Origin: Nocardioides jejuensis
GTDB taxonomy: Bacteria > Actinomycetota > Actinomycetes > Propionibacteriales > Nocardioidaceae
Reading direction: 5' to 3'
Length of the DNA stretch: 64,000 bases
Assembly (NCBI RefSeq): GCF_004337475.1
Contig: NZ_SJZJ01000023.1
Span: 1-64,000, forward strand
The notes below the pieces were generated by a model. It did no database searches and had not been told where the DNA came from. It was given only the letters and a program-made list of their open reading frames with translations. This document shows positions 55,846 through 63,939 of this stretch, one piece after another. The number at the start of each line of letters is the position of its first letter. The stretch's first letter is position 1. A program made the translations under genes and the position numbers.

Positions 55846-57306
55846 TCAGCAGGCCGACGACAGGTCGGTGCTGTCGTTGGCGGCGTAACCCGTCTCACGC
55901 GTACCGATCGAGCCACCGCGCTGCGTCTCGCCGTTGGGGGCTGAGGACGCCGACGGGACGACCGCCTTGCCGGCGGGCTTGCCGGCCTTGCCCTCTGCCT
56001 TGTCGATCGCCTGCTTCACCTTGTCGTGGATGAAGCCCATGTCGGGGTGCGCGGTGTCCCTGACGAGCGGCGGGACCAGCGAGAGCGTCGAGATCTTCTG
56101 CGAGCGGGCCTTCATCGCCAGCGGCACGAGCGTGGAGAAGTCACCGGTCGGGATGTTGGTCTCGATCATGCCGGAGGTCGCCTTGGCGATCGCACCGAAC
56201 TTGCGGACCACCGTCTCCGGGCTGACCTGTTGCGAGAGGGCGTTGATCATGCACTTCTGACGCGCCATGCGGGAGTAGTCGTCGGAGTCGTGGCGGGCGC
56301 GGGCGTACCAGAGCGCCTCGAAGCCGTTGAGCCGGTAGTAACCGGTCTTGAGGTGCGTGTAGAAGCTGTCGCCGGGGAGGCCGACCGGGATCGGCTCGCG
56401 GACGTGCAGCTTCACGCCGCCGACCGCGTTGACCACGTCGCGGAAGCCCTGGAGGTTGACCATCGCCCAGTAGTTGATCTTGAGCCCGGTGATGCCCTCG
56501 ATCGCCATCACGGTCGCGTCGATGCCGGGGTTGTCCGAGCCCTTGAAGAGGTCGGTGTGGTCACCGGCCCACGTGGAGACACCGTTGAGGTAGCAGGCGT
56601 CGCAGTTGAAGCCGTCGGGGAACTGCTTGTCCATGACGGAGCCCGGCGCGAAGTGGAAGTTCTCCATGTTGCGCGGCAGGCCGATGAGGACCGTGCGGCC
56701 GGTCTCGGCGTCGACGCTCGCGATCTGCAGCGAGTCGGGACGCATGCCCCAGCGGCTCGCGCCCGAGTCACCGCCGAGCAGCAGGACGTTGTAGCGGCCG
56801 TCGTTGGCGTTGCCGTTGCCGCCGTGGCCGGAGAGCTGGAGCAGCGCGTCGCGGCTCACCCCGACGATGTGCGCCCCGAAGAGGAGGGAGCCGGCGACGC
56901 AGAACGTGAGGACGGCGTTCATGCCGGTCATCGCGAGGCGGTGGTTCTTGACCAGGGTCAGCGGCTGGCCCAGGCGCCAGGCGTCGACGAGCAGCGCGAA
57001 CCAGCCGACCGCGCCGGCGATCAGGCCGAGGCGAAGGAGGAGCAGGAAGGACGGGCTGGAGCCGAGCTTGAGCAGGAACGGGTGCCACACCAGGCCGATC
57101 AGGCCGAACAGCACGGCGAGCGCGATGAGACAGAGCACGATGCGGAGCGCGATCCGGCCGACCTTGCGGTTGCCAGCGACCAGCTGCGCCGAGCCGGGCA
57201 GCACGATCGTCATCGCCATCAGGGTGATCGCGCGGCGGAACCGGATCCGCGCGGCTCGGTCGTGCTCGCGGCTCAGGTGCGACCCGGGGGGAAGGACGGG
57301 TGGCAT
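55846..57306 (-). CDS. LytR-CpsA-Psr (LCP) family protein, multi-TM
   Basis: A 486-residue LCP protein. Four hydrophobic helices occupy residues 25-165, more than the single helix of typical LCP. The extracellular LCP domain has LLGGDSGASRWGMRPD, IGLPRNMENF and YARARHDSDDYSRMARQ, carrying the arginines and aspartates that bind polyprenyl pyrophosphate. LCP enzymes ligate glycopolymers to peptidoglycan; the adjacent galactan operon is a natural substrate source. The C-terminus is Ser-rich and ends in Cys. ATG 57306 has RBS GAGAGG; a TTG at 57345 is less likely. Confidence 0.9.
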   Translation of the reverse strand: MPPVLPPGSHLSREHDRAARIRFRRAITLMAMTIVLPGSAQLVAGNRKVGRIALRIVLCLIALAVLFGLIGLVWHPFLLKLGSSPSFLLLLRLGLIAGAVGWFALLVDAWRLGQPLTLVKNHRLAMTGMNAVLTFCVAGSLLFGAHIVGVSRDALLQLSGHGGNGNANDGRYNVLLLGGDSGASRWGMRPDSLQIASVDAETGRTVLIGLPRNMENFHFAPGSVMDKQFPDGFNCDACYLNGVSTWAGDHTDLFKGSDNPGIDATVMAIEGITGLKINYWAMVNLQGFRDVVNAVGGVKLHVREPIPVGLPGDSFYTHLKTGYYRLNGFEALWYARARHDSDDYSRMARQKCMINALSQQVSPETVVRKFGAIAKATSGMIETNIPTGDFSTLVPLAMKARSQKISTLSLVPPLVRDTAHPDMGFIHDKVKQAIDKAEGKAGKPAGKAVVPSASSAPNGETQRGGSIGTRETGYAANDSTDLSSAC

Positions 57307-57345
57307 CGGACGGCCTCTCTCATCGAACGGGGAAGTTGCCGACAA

Positions 57346-57372
57346 GTATCACCAGTCACACGCGTCACGGCG
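57346..57372. promoter_or_regulatory. GTCAC-type 9-nt direct repeats upstream of the LCP gene
   Basis: Three contiguous 9-nt units: GTATCACCA (57346), GTCACACGC (57355) and GTCACGGCG (57364). The minus-strand -10 candidate GATACT (57346-57351) is inside the first unit, so a bound regulator would cover the promoter. Confidence 0.4.
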
Positions 57373-57400
57373 GCCGCGGCGCGCCGGGATGCAGTGGTCG

Positions 57401-57910
57401 TCAGGACCGGTCGCGCGCCTCGAGGATCTCGGCCTTGGCCGCGAGCCGATGCGCCCGACGGATCTCGGCCTCGCGCTGGCGGCGTACCTCTGCCTCGGTC
57501 TCGGGGCGGAACCCCGGGATCTTGCGGGCGTGACCGTTGCCGTCGACCGCGACGAAGACGAGGTACGCCGACGCGACGTGCACCGACGCGTTGGGGGCGT
57601 CCCACGGCTCGGCCTCGACCCGGACACCGATCTCCATCGACGACGAGCCGGCCCAGTTGACCTGCGAATAGGTGCGCAGGATGTCGCCGACATGCACCGG
57701 TCGGAGGAACGCCATCTCATCCATCGCCGCCGTGACGGCCAGACCGCCGGAGTGACGCTGCGCGACGGCACCCGCCGTGGAGTCGACGAGCTTCATGATC
57801 TCGCCACCGTGCACGTTGCCGTGCAGGTTGGCCCGGGTGCGCTCCATCACCATCGCCAGCTCGACGCGTGAGTAGGAGGCGGGCAGGGTTCCCAGCGATG
57901 CATCGGTCAT
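57401..57910 (-). CDS. Acyl-CoA thioesterase (hotdog fold)
   Basis: A 169-residue hotdog thioesterase of the acyl-CoA hydrolase (YciA/BFIT-like) group. The core helix and catalytic region NLHGNVHGGEIMKLVDSTAG and the strand AMDEMAFLRPVHVGDIL identify it; a charged C-terminal helix (RRQREAEIRRAHRLAAK) extends the fold. It hydrolyses acyl-CoA in the cytosol; chain preference is not readable. Its ATG overlaps the stop of a 6-codon leaderless ORF (57907-57927). Confidence 0.88.
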   Translation of the reverse strand: MTDASLGTLPASYSRVELAMVMERTRANLHGNVHGGEIMKLVDSTAGAVAQRHSGGLAVTAAMDEMAFLRPVHVGDILRTYSQVNWAGSSSMEIGVRVEAEPWDAPNASVHVASAYLVFVAVDGNGHARKIPGFRPETEAEVRRQREAEIRRAHRLAAKAEILEARDRS

Positions 57911-57927
57911 GGCAGGTCGTTCCTCAT
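57907..57927 (-). CDS. Six-codon leader ORF upstream of the thioesterase
   Basis: ATG-AGG-AAC-GAC-CTG-CCA-TGA (MRNDLP). The TACCGT -10 is 7 nt upstream, so transcription could begin on this ATG. Its stop overlaps the thioesterase ATG by 4 nt, which would couple translation of the enzyme to this tiny ORF. Confidence 0.4.
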   Translation of the reverse strand: MRNDLP

Positions 57928-57934
57928 GAGGGGC

Positions 57935-57944
57935 ACGGTAGCGT
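57935..57944. promoter_or_regulatory. Overlapping divergent -10 hexamers
   Basis: TACCGT on the minus strand (57935-57940) for the thioesterase transcript and TAGCGT on the plus strand (57939-57944) for the LCP gene share two bases, so the two promoters should compete. Confidence 0.45.
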
Positions 57945-57952
57945 CTGGCGCC

Positions 57953-59188
57953 ATGGCAGATCGGCGCGAACCACCCAAGCCGGGCACGCCGGAGTATCGC
58001 TGGCTGTACGGCGACCCCGACGAGACCCGTGCCACCGACACCGGTGGTGGGAAGAAGCGACCCGTCCCGCAGTCGGACGAGACCCGGGTGATGCCGGTCG
58101 TCCTGCCCCCGCAGCGGCCCCGCCAGCAGCGCCAGGCGCCGTCCCGACCGACGGCGTACCGGCCGCCGGCGCCGCCGGCCAGCCCTCCGCGCCGCCCCGT
58201 CTCTCCCCCGCCGGGTACGTCGCCCTCGGGGCGCCCGCCGCAGGCGTACCGGAAGCCCCGCAAGGTCAGGCGCTGGATCATCCTGGCGCTCGCGGCCTGG
58301 CTGGCTTTCCTCGTGATCACGCCGGTGCTCGCGATGCAGAAGATCGAGAAGGTGGACGCGTTCCCGTCGGGCGACCGACCCGCCGACCAGCCGGGCACGA
58401 CGTACCTCGTCACCGGATCGGACTCGCGCAAGGGCCTCACGGCGAAGCAGCGCCGACGCCTGCACACCGGTGGCGACGTCGGCCAGCGCACCGACACGAT
58501 CATGATCCTGCACATCGGCTCCGGCCCGGACCTGCTGATGTCGATCCCCCGCGACTCCCTCGTCGAGGTCCCGGGCCACGGCGTCACGAAGATCAACGCC
58601 GCCTTTGCGTACGGCGGACCGAAGCTGCTCACGCAGACGGTCGAGCAGAACACCGGCATCCGCATCGACGACTACGTCGAGATCGGCATGGGCGGCGTCG
58701 TGAAGCTCGTCAACGCCGTCGGCGGCATCACCATCTGCCCGACGCAGGACATGGACGACCCGCTCGCCAACCTGCACGTGAAGAAGGGCTGCCAGCACGC
58801 CAACGGCCGCAAGGCTCTGGCGTACGCGCGCTCGCGCCACACCTCGGGCCTCGGCGACATCGACCGCGCGAAGCACCAGCGCGAGGTGGTCGGCCAGGTC
58901 GGCCACAAGGCCGTCTCGATCTGGTCGGTGCTCAACCCGGTCCGCTACTGGAAGCTCACCCACGCCGGGGCTTCGACGCTGACGGTGTCGAAGGGCACCA
59001 GCACGTTCGCACTCGCGCGCTTCGCCCGGGCCATGGCGAGCCCCGACAAGAGCTGCGTCGTCCCCCTCGCCGACCTCGCGGTGCACTGGGACTCCGAGCG
59101 CTCGGCACGCATGTTCCGGCTGATCCGGGAGGACAAGACCGACGAGATCGGCAAGAGCCTCTGCACCGACTCGGGCCTGGCGGGCTGA
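57953..59188 (+). CDS. LytR-CpsA-Psr (LCP) family protein, proline-rich N-terminus
   Basis: A 411-residue LCP protein of classic layout: a cytosolic Pro/Arg-rich region (residues 1-100), one membrane helix (WIILALAAWLAFLVITPVLA) and the LCP domain with VTGSDSRKGL, LLMSIPRDSLVEVPG and YARSRHTSGLGDIDRAKHQ. It transfers a lipid-linked glycopolymer to peptidoglycan. The cytosolic head may be a regulatory or phosphorylation region. ATG 57953 is 8 nt after TAGCGT. Confidence 0.93.
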   Translation: MADRREPPKPGTPEYRWLYGDPDETRATDTGGGKKRPVPQSDETRVMPVVLPPQRPRQQRQAPSRPTAYRPPAPPASPPRRPVSPPPGTSPSGRPPQAYRKPRKVRRWIILALAAWLAFLVITPVLAMQKIEKVDAFPSGDRPADQPGTTYLVTGSDSRKGLTAKQRRRLHTGGDVGQRTDTIMILHIGSGPDLLMSIPRDSLVEVPGHGVTKINAAFAYGGPKLLTQTVEQNTGIRIDDYVEIGMGGVVKLVNAVGGITICPTQDMDDPLANLHVKKGCQHANGRKALAYARSRHTSGLGDIDRAKHQREVVGQVGHKAVSIWSVLNPVRYWKLTHAGASTLTVSKGTSTFALARFARAMASPDKSCVVPLADLAVHWDSERSARMFRLIREDKTDEIGKSLCTDSGLAG

Positions 59189-59246
59189 GGGCTGATCTGA
59201 ACGCTGGTCCGGATCGACACGCCGTACGCGGCGGCGTGTCGGGGCC
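59189..59246 (+). repeat. Direct repeat A (contains a terminator hairpin)
   Basis: Begins at the LCP stop and aligns without gaps with repeat B (60167-60224): 44 of 58 positions match, including GATCTGAACGC and CGACACGCCGTAC. Inside, CGACACGCCG (59215-59224) and CGGCGTGTCG (59232-59241) form a 10-bp hairpin that may terminate the LCP transcript. The rest of the gap to 59314 shows no other feature. Confidence 0.8.
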
Positions 59247-59314
59247 TGGCCACCGTCCCGATTCGCCCCTGTGGAGAGCCGGACCAGCGGAGCGCAGGTC
59301 GGCGTCAGTGTGCA

Positions 59315-60178
59315 GTGGTGCTCACTGCTTACGAAGCGACCGTCCACCTGGGAGGCATCGCGCCTCGCGGCGAGGTCGTGCGCCTGACGTCGGAGAAGCG
59401 GGTCAGGCGGGCACTGGAACGCGGAGTCCTGACCATGCTTCCGGGACGACGCGTCGCGGTGTTCCCGCAGGATCGGGCACATCGTGCGGCGCTCTCGTTC
59501 GGCGGCGTCGCGTCGCACGCATCGGCAGCACTGGCACTGGAATGGCCCGTCCTCACCGTCCCGCCCCGGCCACAGATCACCGTCAAGCCCGGCACGCTCT
59601 GGCCGGATGATCCGCTCGAGGTGCCCGAGCTCTTCCACCGGCGTTGGGGCCGCGAGGACCACGACGGCTGGCACACCACTGCAGTGCGCACCGTTCTCGA
59701 TGCCGCGCGTGACCTCGCCTTCGCCGACGCACTGGCCATCACGGACTCGGCCTTGCGTACGGAGGCTCTGGAGCGCGCAGACCTAATGGACGCAGCACGT
59801 CGCGTGCATCGTGACGCGGCCAGCCGTGTACACCTCGTCGCTCGCCATGCAGATGCGCGCGCCGCCAACCCCTTCGAGTCCGCGCTCCGGGCACTCTGCA
59901 TCGAGATCGGTCTCGAGGTCGTTCCCCAGTGGGAGATCGGTCTCGATGGGTTCACCGTCCATGCGGATCTGGCCAATCCACTGATTGGTCTCGTGATCGA
60001 GGCCGACTCCTACACGCACCACGGCGCGGACCCCGCGGCGTTCGAGAACGACTGCGAGAGATACGACCTGCTGGTCGCCGCGGGCTGGCGAGTCCTGCGC
60101 TTCACCTACGCGCAGGTCACGCAGCGTCCCACGTGGGTCAAGCAGGTCCTGCGCCGCACCATCGCAGGGCAGATCTGA
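59315..60178 (+). CDS. Endonuclease-domain protein with AbiEi-like N-terminus
   Basis: A 287-residue protein. Residues 1-60 look like the winged-helix domain of AbiEi-type regulators (GEVVRLTSEKRVRRALERG). The C-terminal about 90 residues resemble DUF559/Vsr-like PD-(D/E)xK nucleases: an early Glu in ANPFESALR, then GLVIEADSYTHHG and CERYDLLVAAGWRVLRFTYAQV. Such genes are scattered in actinobacteria and their biological role is unsettled (defence or mobile-element remnants are proposed). GTG 59315 or 59318 are both possible. Bracketed by the related repeats A and B. CGT and ACG codons are as in the neighbours. Confidence 0.72.
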   Translation: MVLTAYEATVHLGGIAPRGEVVRLTSEKRVRRALERGVLTMLPGRRVAVFPQDRAHRAALSFGGVASHASAALALEWPVLTVPPRPQITVKPGTLWPDDPLEVPELFHRRWGREDHDGWHTTAVRTVLDAARDLAFADALAITDSALRTEALERADLMDAARRVHRDAASRVHLVARHADARAANPFESALRALCIEIGLEVVPQWEIGLDGFTVHADLANPLIGLVIEADSYTHHGADPAAFENDCERYDLLVAAGWRVLRFTYAQVTQRPTWVKQVLRRTIAGQI

Positions 60179-60225
60179 ACGCGAAACGGCCCCGACACGC
60201 CGTACTGAACGGTGTGTCGGGGCCG
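60167..60225. repeat. Direct repeat B with bidirectional terminator
   Basis: The counterpart of repeat A; it contains the stop codon of the endonuclease-domain gene. Arms 60187-60203 and 60209-60225 form a 17-bp stem (one G-T mismatch) with loop ACTGA, between convergent genes. Confidence 0.85.
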
Positions 60226-60250
60226 CTTGCTGCTGGGATCCGCCCTCGGA

Positions 60251-61420
60251 TCAGCGCGGGATGACGTCGCCCGACTTCAGGAAGCGGGAGATGATCTCCT
60301 TCATGATCTCCGAGGTGCCCGCGTAGATCTGCGAGATGCGCAGGTCGGCCCAGGCGCGGGCGACGGGGTACTCGTTCATGTAGCCGTAGCCGCCGTGCAG
60401 CTGGAGGCACATGTCGGCGACCTTCTGGGCCCGCTCGGAGCACCAGAGCTTCACCATGGCGGCCGACTCGATGTCGAGCTCGCCCTTGATGTGGCGCTCG
60501 ATGCACTCGTCGAGGAAGGCACGCGCGACACGGGCTTCGGTGGCGATCTCGGCCAGCTTGAACTTGGTGTTCTGGAACTTGCCGATCGGCTTGCCGAACG
60601 CCTGGCGGTTCTCCGTGTACTCGAGCGTCAGGTCGAGCAGGGCCTCCATGGCGGCAACGTTGGAGGTCGCGACGATGAGGCGCTCCTGCGGGAGCTGCAT
60701 CATCAGCTGGATGAAGCCCTGGCCCTCCTCGGCGCCGAGGAGGTTGCCCTGCGGGACGCGGCAGTCCTCGAAGAAGAGCTCGGAGGTGTCCTGGCCCTTC
60801 ATGCCGATCTTGTCGAGCACGCGACCACGGCCGAAGCCCGGGGTCTTGGTGTCGACCACGATCAGGGAGATGCCGGACGCGGCCTCCTCCGGGTTCGTCT
60901 TCGCGACAACGACGACCACGTCGGCCTGGGCGCCGTTCGTGATGAACGTCTTCGAGCCGTTGATGACGTAGTCGTTGCCGTCCTTGATCGCCTTGGTCTT
61001 GACGTTCTGGAGGTCGGAGCCGGTGCCCGGCTCGGTCATCGCGATGGCGGCAACGGCCTCGCCGGAGGCGATCTTCGGCAGCCACTCGGCCTTCAGGGCG
61101 TCCGAGCCGTACGCCTCGATGTAGTGGGCCACGATGCCGGAGTGGAGCGACGCGCCCCACGACGAGTCGCCGGCGTACGCCTGCTCCTCGATGAGGATCG
61201 CCTCGTGCGCGAACGTGCCGCCACCGCCGCCGTTCTCCTCCTTGATGGAGGTGCAGAGCAGACCGAGGTCACCGGCCTTGTTCCACAGGTCGCGGTCGAC
61301 CTGCTTGTTGGCGATGAACTTCTCGACGTTCGGCTTCAGCTCCTTCTCGGCGAAGGTGCGCGCGAGGTCACGGAAGTCCTTGAGGTCCTCGTCCATCCAG
61401 CGGGACACGGGGCGAGCCAT
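60251..61420 (-). CDS. Acyl-CoA dehydrogenase, long-chain type (FadE25-like position)
   Basis: A 389-residue flavoenzyme. FAD/substrate motifs are IAMTEPGTGSD and FITNG. The usual catalytic Glu of the MCAD position is Ala here (QIYAGTSEIM), while the helix-G region LPQERLIVATSNVAAMEALL resembles LCAD and isovaleryl-CoA dehydrogenase, where the base sits on that helix. So a long-chain or branched acyl-CoA substrate is likely. RBS AGGAG. The divergent TetR gene and operator O1 (61446-61462) suggest repression relieved by an acyl-CoA ligand. Confidence 0.9.
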   Translation of the reverse strand: MARPVSRWMDEDLKDFRDLARTFAEKELKPNVEKFIANKQVDRDLWNKAGDLGLLCTSIKEENGGGGGTFAHEAILIEEQAYAGDSSWGASLHSGIVAHYIEAYGSDALKAEWLPKIASGEAVAAIAMTEPGTGSDLQNVKTKAIKDGNDYVINGSKTFITNGAQADVVVVVAKTNPEEAASGISLIVVDTKTPGFGRGRVLDKIGMKGQDTSELFFEDCRVPQGNLLGAEEGQGFIQLMMQLPQERLIVATSNVAAMEALLDLTLEYTENRQAFGKPIGKFQNTKFKLAEIATEARVARAFLDECIERHIKGELDIESAAMVKLWCSERAQKVADMCLQLHGGYGYMNEYPVARAWADLRISQIYAGTSEIMKEIISRFLKSGDVIPR

Positions 61421-61445
61421 GGGGTCTCCTTGAGACGTAGGGAGT

Positions 61446-61462
61446 GGGTACACGGTGTACCC
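61446..61462. promoter_or_regulatory. TetR operator O1
   Basis: A 17-bp palindrome, GGGTACAC-G-GTGTACCC, with perfect 8-bp arms. It lies just upstream of a minus-strand -10 candidate TACGTC (61434-61439) for the acyl-CoA dehydrogenase gene. Confidence 0.75.
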
Positions 61463-61496
61463 CGACCACGGAATGATGCCACGGATCCGAAGTAAG

Positions 61497-61513
61497 TGGT
61501 ACACGGTGTCCCC
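61497..61513. promoter_or_regulatory. TetR operator O2
   Basis: Matches O1 at 15 of 17 positions and ends 4 nt before the TetR gene's -10, so it fits autoregulation. Confidence 0.7.
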
Positions 61514-61517
61514 GGTG

Positions 61518-61523
61518 TAGGTT
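61518..61523 (+). promoter_or_regulatory. Leaderless -10 (TAGGTT)
   Basis: TAGGTT, 7 nt before the TetR ATG at 61531. Confidence 0.5.
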
Positions 61524-61530
61524 CTCGTCC

Positions 61531-62205
61531 ATGACGGCGCAGAAGTGGGAGGACACGACGGCAGCCCGGCGCGCGAGCAGCCGGCAGGGACACCGTGCCC
61601 CCGTGCGCGACCGGATCATCCAGGCCGCGGCCGAGGCGATCGAGCAGCACGGCCCCGACGCCGCCACGAACCAGATCGCCGAGCTCGCCGGCGTCGCGCG
61701 TCCGCACGTCTACCGGCACTTCTCCAGCAAGGAGGAGCTGCTCCACGAGGTCGCCCGGTACGCCGCGGGGTCGCTCAAGGACCGCGTCCTCCCGGCCCTC
61801 GAGGCCAAGGGCGACGCCGTCGACTGGATCCGCGAGCCGGTGAAGCAGGCGGTCCTGTGGGCTTCGGAGAACCCCGGACTCTTCCTCTTCCTGATGGGTC
61901 GCAGCCAGGCGCGCGACCTGCAGCGCGGTCGCGCCGGACGCAGCCACTTCCTCGGCCAGATCGTCGAGGCCGCGGAGACCCACCTCGCGACGGTGGGCAC
62001 CGGCGGCGTTCCGCTGGACGCACTCTTCGCCGGCCTCAAGGGCATGGTCGACACCAGCATCATCTGGTGGGTGCGTCACCAGGACGAGGAGCGCGACGCG
62101 CTCGTCGACCGGCTCTCGCGCCAGGTCGGCCTGATCGTCCAGACCGGTCTCGCCGAGCACGGCATCGCCGTGGACGAGACCGGCGTGGTCTCGAAGTTCG
62201 CCTAG
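61531..62205 (+). CDS. TetR family transcriptional regulator
   Basis: A 224-residue repressor. The N-terminal helix-turn-helix spans residues 25-75 (RDRIIQAAAEAIEQHG, then IAELAGVARPHVYRHFSSKEELL). The C-terminal ligand domain is hydrophobic (ENPGLFLFLMGRSQARDL). It is transcribed away from the acyl-CoA dehydrogenase with two near-identical operators between them, so it most likely controls both genes and senses an acyl-CoA or fatty acid. Ligand unknown. Ends 12 nt from the convergent purE. Confidence 0.92.
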   Translation: MTAQKWEDTTAARRASSRQGHRAPVRDRIIQAAAEAIEQHGPDAATNQIAELAGVARPHVYRHFSSKEELLHEVARYAAGSLKDRVLPALEAKGDAVDWIREPVKQAVLWASENPGLFLFLMGRSQARDLQRGRAGRSHFLGQIVEAAETHLATVGTGGVPLDALFAGLKGMVDTSIIWWVRHQDEERDALVDRLSRQVGLIVQTGLAEHGIAVDETGVVSKFA

Positions 62206-62217
62206 TCCCTCAGGCGA

Positions 62218-62739
62218 TCAGAAGCCCAGGCGGGGCTTGCCGGCGGCGTAGTCGCGGACGACCTTGCCCTTGGCGTGGGCCTGCTCGGAGAGCGACTCGG
62301 CGTACTCCTCGAGCTTCGCCTGCAGGTCGGCGTCCGAGGTGCCGATGATGCGCGCGGCGAGGATGCCGGCGTTCTTGGCGTTGCCGATGGCGACGGTCGC
62401 GACCGGGATGCCGGCGGGCATCTGCACGATCGAGAGCAGCGAGTCCATGCCGTCGAGGTACTTCAGCGGCACCGGAACGCCGATGACAGGCAGCGGGGTG
62501 AGCGAGGCGAGCATGCCGGGGAGGTGGGCCGCTCCCCCGGCACCGGCAATGATCGCCTTGAGGCCGCGGCGCGCGGCTTCCTTGCCGTACTCGACCATCT
62601 CGACCGGCATCCGGTGCGCGGAGACGACGTCGGCCTCCCACGGAATGCCGAAGTCGGTGAGCACCTCGGCGGCCGCCTGCATGGTCGGCCAGTCGGAGTC
62701 CGAACCCATGACGATTCCGACCAGGGGCTTCTCGGTCAT
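62218..62739 (-). CDS. purE: N5-carboxyaminoimidazole ribonucleotide mutase
   Basis: A 173-residue class I Pur[15 protein letters not shown] and [10 protein letters not shown] carry the active-site Ser, Asp and His; [11 protein letters not shown] and the [12 protein letters not shown] segment complete the pocket. It converts N5-CAIR to CAIR in purine synthesis, with PurK making the substrate. ATG 62739 is used; a GTG at 62745, overlapping the purK stop by 4 nt, is also possible. Confidence 0.96.
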   Translation of the reverse strand: MTEKPLVGIVMGSDSDWPTMQAAAEVLTDFGIPWEADVVSAHRMPVEMVEYGKEAARRGLKAIIAGAGGAAHLPGMLASLTPLPVIGVPVPLKYLDGMDSLLSIVQMPAGIPVATVAIGNAKNAGILAARIIGTSDADLQAKLEEYAESLSEQAHAKGKVVRDYAAGKPRLGF

Positions 62740-62741
62740 GC

Positions 62742-63896
62742 TCACTCGCTCTCGTTGCCGAGGCTGCCGTCGAACCAGGCGGCGGCGTGCCGCGCCCGCT
62801 CCAGGCAATCCTCGAGGTCGTCGCCGTAGGTGTTGACGTGGCCCACCTTGCGACCGGGACGGATGTCCTTGCCGTAGAGGTGGACGCGAAGCTTCGGGTC
62901 GCGCGCGAACGCGTGCGGGTAGCCGTCGTACAGGTGGCCGGCCTCGGGGTCGCCGCCGAGGATGTTGACCATCACGGTCCACGCCTGGCGGGGCTCCGGC
63001 GAGCCGAGCGGGAGGTCCATGACCGCGCGCAGGTGCTGCTCGAACTGGCTGGTGACCGCACCGTCCTGGGTCCAGTGACCGGTGTTGTGCGGGCGCATCG
63101 CGAGCTCGTTGACGAGGATCCGGCCGTCGTTGGTCTCGAAGAGCTCCATCGCCATCACGCCGGTGACGCCCAGCTCCTTGGCGACGCGGAGCGCGGCCTC
63201 CTGCGCCTGCATCGCCAGTGCCGGGTCGAGGTCGGGCGCCGGAGCGATCACCTCGTGACAGATGCCGTCACGCTGCGTCGTCGCCACCACGGGGTACGCC
63301 GCGGCCTGGCCGCTCGGCGACCGGGCGATCAGCGCGGAGAGCTCGCGGCGGAAGTCGACGAGCTCCTCCGCCAGGATCCGCACGCCGGTCTTCTCCGCGA
63401 CCTCGAAGGCCTCGTGGGCGTCGTCGGCCGATCGCACGATCCAGACGCCCTTGCCGTCGTAGCCGCCGCGGGTGGTCTTAAGGACGCACGGGAAGCCGAA
63501 GGACTCGACCTCGTCGAGGGACGCCACGATCGCGTTGCGCGGGCACGGGACGCCGAGCTCGTCGAGGATGCGGCGCATCTCGCCCTTGTCCTGCGCGTAG
63601 ACCAGCGCCGACGGCCCGGGGCGCGGCGAGTGGCCGGCGGCCTCGAGAGCGTGCAGGTGCTCGGTCGGGACGTGCTCGTGGTCGAACGTGACGACCGAGC
63701 AGCCCTCGGTGACCTTCAGGAGCGTGTCGAGGTCGCGGTAGTCGCCGACCTGCTGGTCCGGGATCACCTGGGCGGCACTGACGCCCTCCGCCTCGGCGAG
63801 GAGGCGGAGCGGGAGACCGAGGGCGATCGCGGGCTGCGCCATCATCCGGGCGAGCTGGCCGCCGCCGATGATCGCGAGGGTGGGAGCAGCAGACAC
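62742..63896 (-). CDS. purK: N5-carboxyaminoimidazole ribonucleotide synthase
   Basis: A 384-residue ATP-grasp enzyme that carboxylates AIR with bicarbonate and ATP. The N-terminal [15 protein letters not shown] is the family signature, [12 protein letters not shown] is the ATP-binding glycine loop, and [16 protein letters not shown] is the substrate segment. Leaderless GTG start: TAGGGT 6 nt upstream. Forms an operon with purE. Confidence 0.96.
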   Translation of the reverse strand: MSAAPTLAIIGGGQLARMMAQPAIALGLPLRLLAEAEGVSAAQVIPDQQVGDYRDLDTLLKVTEGCSVVTFDHEHVPTEHLHALEAAGHSPRPGPSALVYAQDKGEMRRILDELGVPCPRNAIVASLDEVESFGFPCVLKTTRGGYDGKGVWIVRSADDAHEAFEVAEKTGVRILAEELVDFRRELSALIARSPSGQAAAYPVVATTQRDGICHEVIAPAPDLDPALAMQAQEAALRVAKELGVTGVMAMELFETNDGRILVNELAMRPHNTGHWTQDGAVTSQFEQHLRAVMDLPLGSPEPRQAWTVMVNILGGDPEAGHLYDGYPHAFARDPKLRVHLYGKDIRPGRKVGHVNTYGDDLEDCLERARHAAAWFDGSLGNESE

Positions 63897-63902
63897 GCGG
63901 TC

Positions 63903-63908
63903 ACCCTA
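63903..63908 (-). promoter_or_regulatory. Leaderless -10 (TAGGGT), purKE
   Basis: TAGGGT on the minus strand, 6 nt before the purK GTG at 63896. A small palindrome GGTGT-N4-ACACC (63911-63924) lies just upstream. Confidence 0.5.
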
Positions 63909-63939
63909 TCGGTGTGCATACACCTGCCCCGCCCCGTGC

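Noticed and set aside
63911..63924. GGTGT-N4-ACACC palindrome just upstream of the purK -10 as a purine-repressor site.
   Set aside because: Arms are only 5 bp and do not match a PurR/PurBox pattern I recognise; noted only in the promoter entry.
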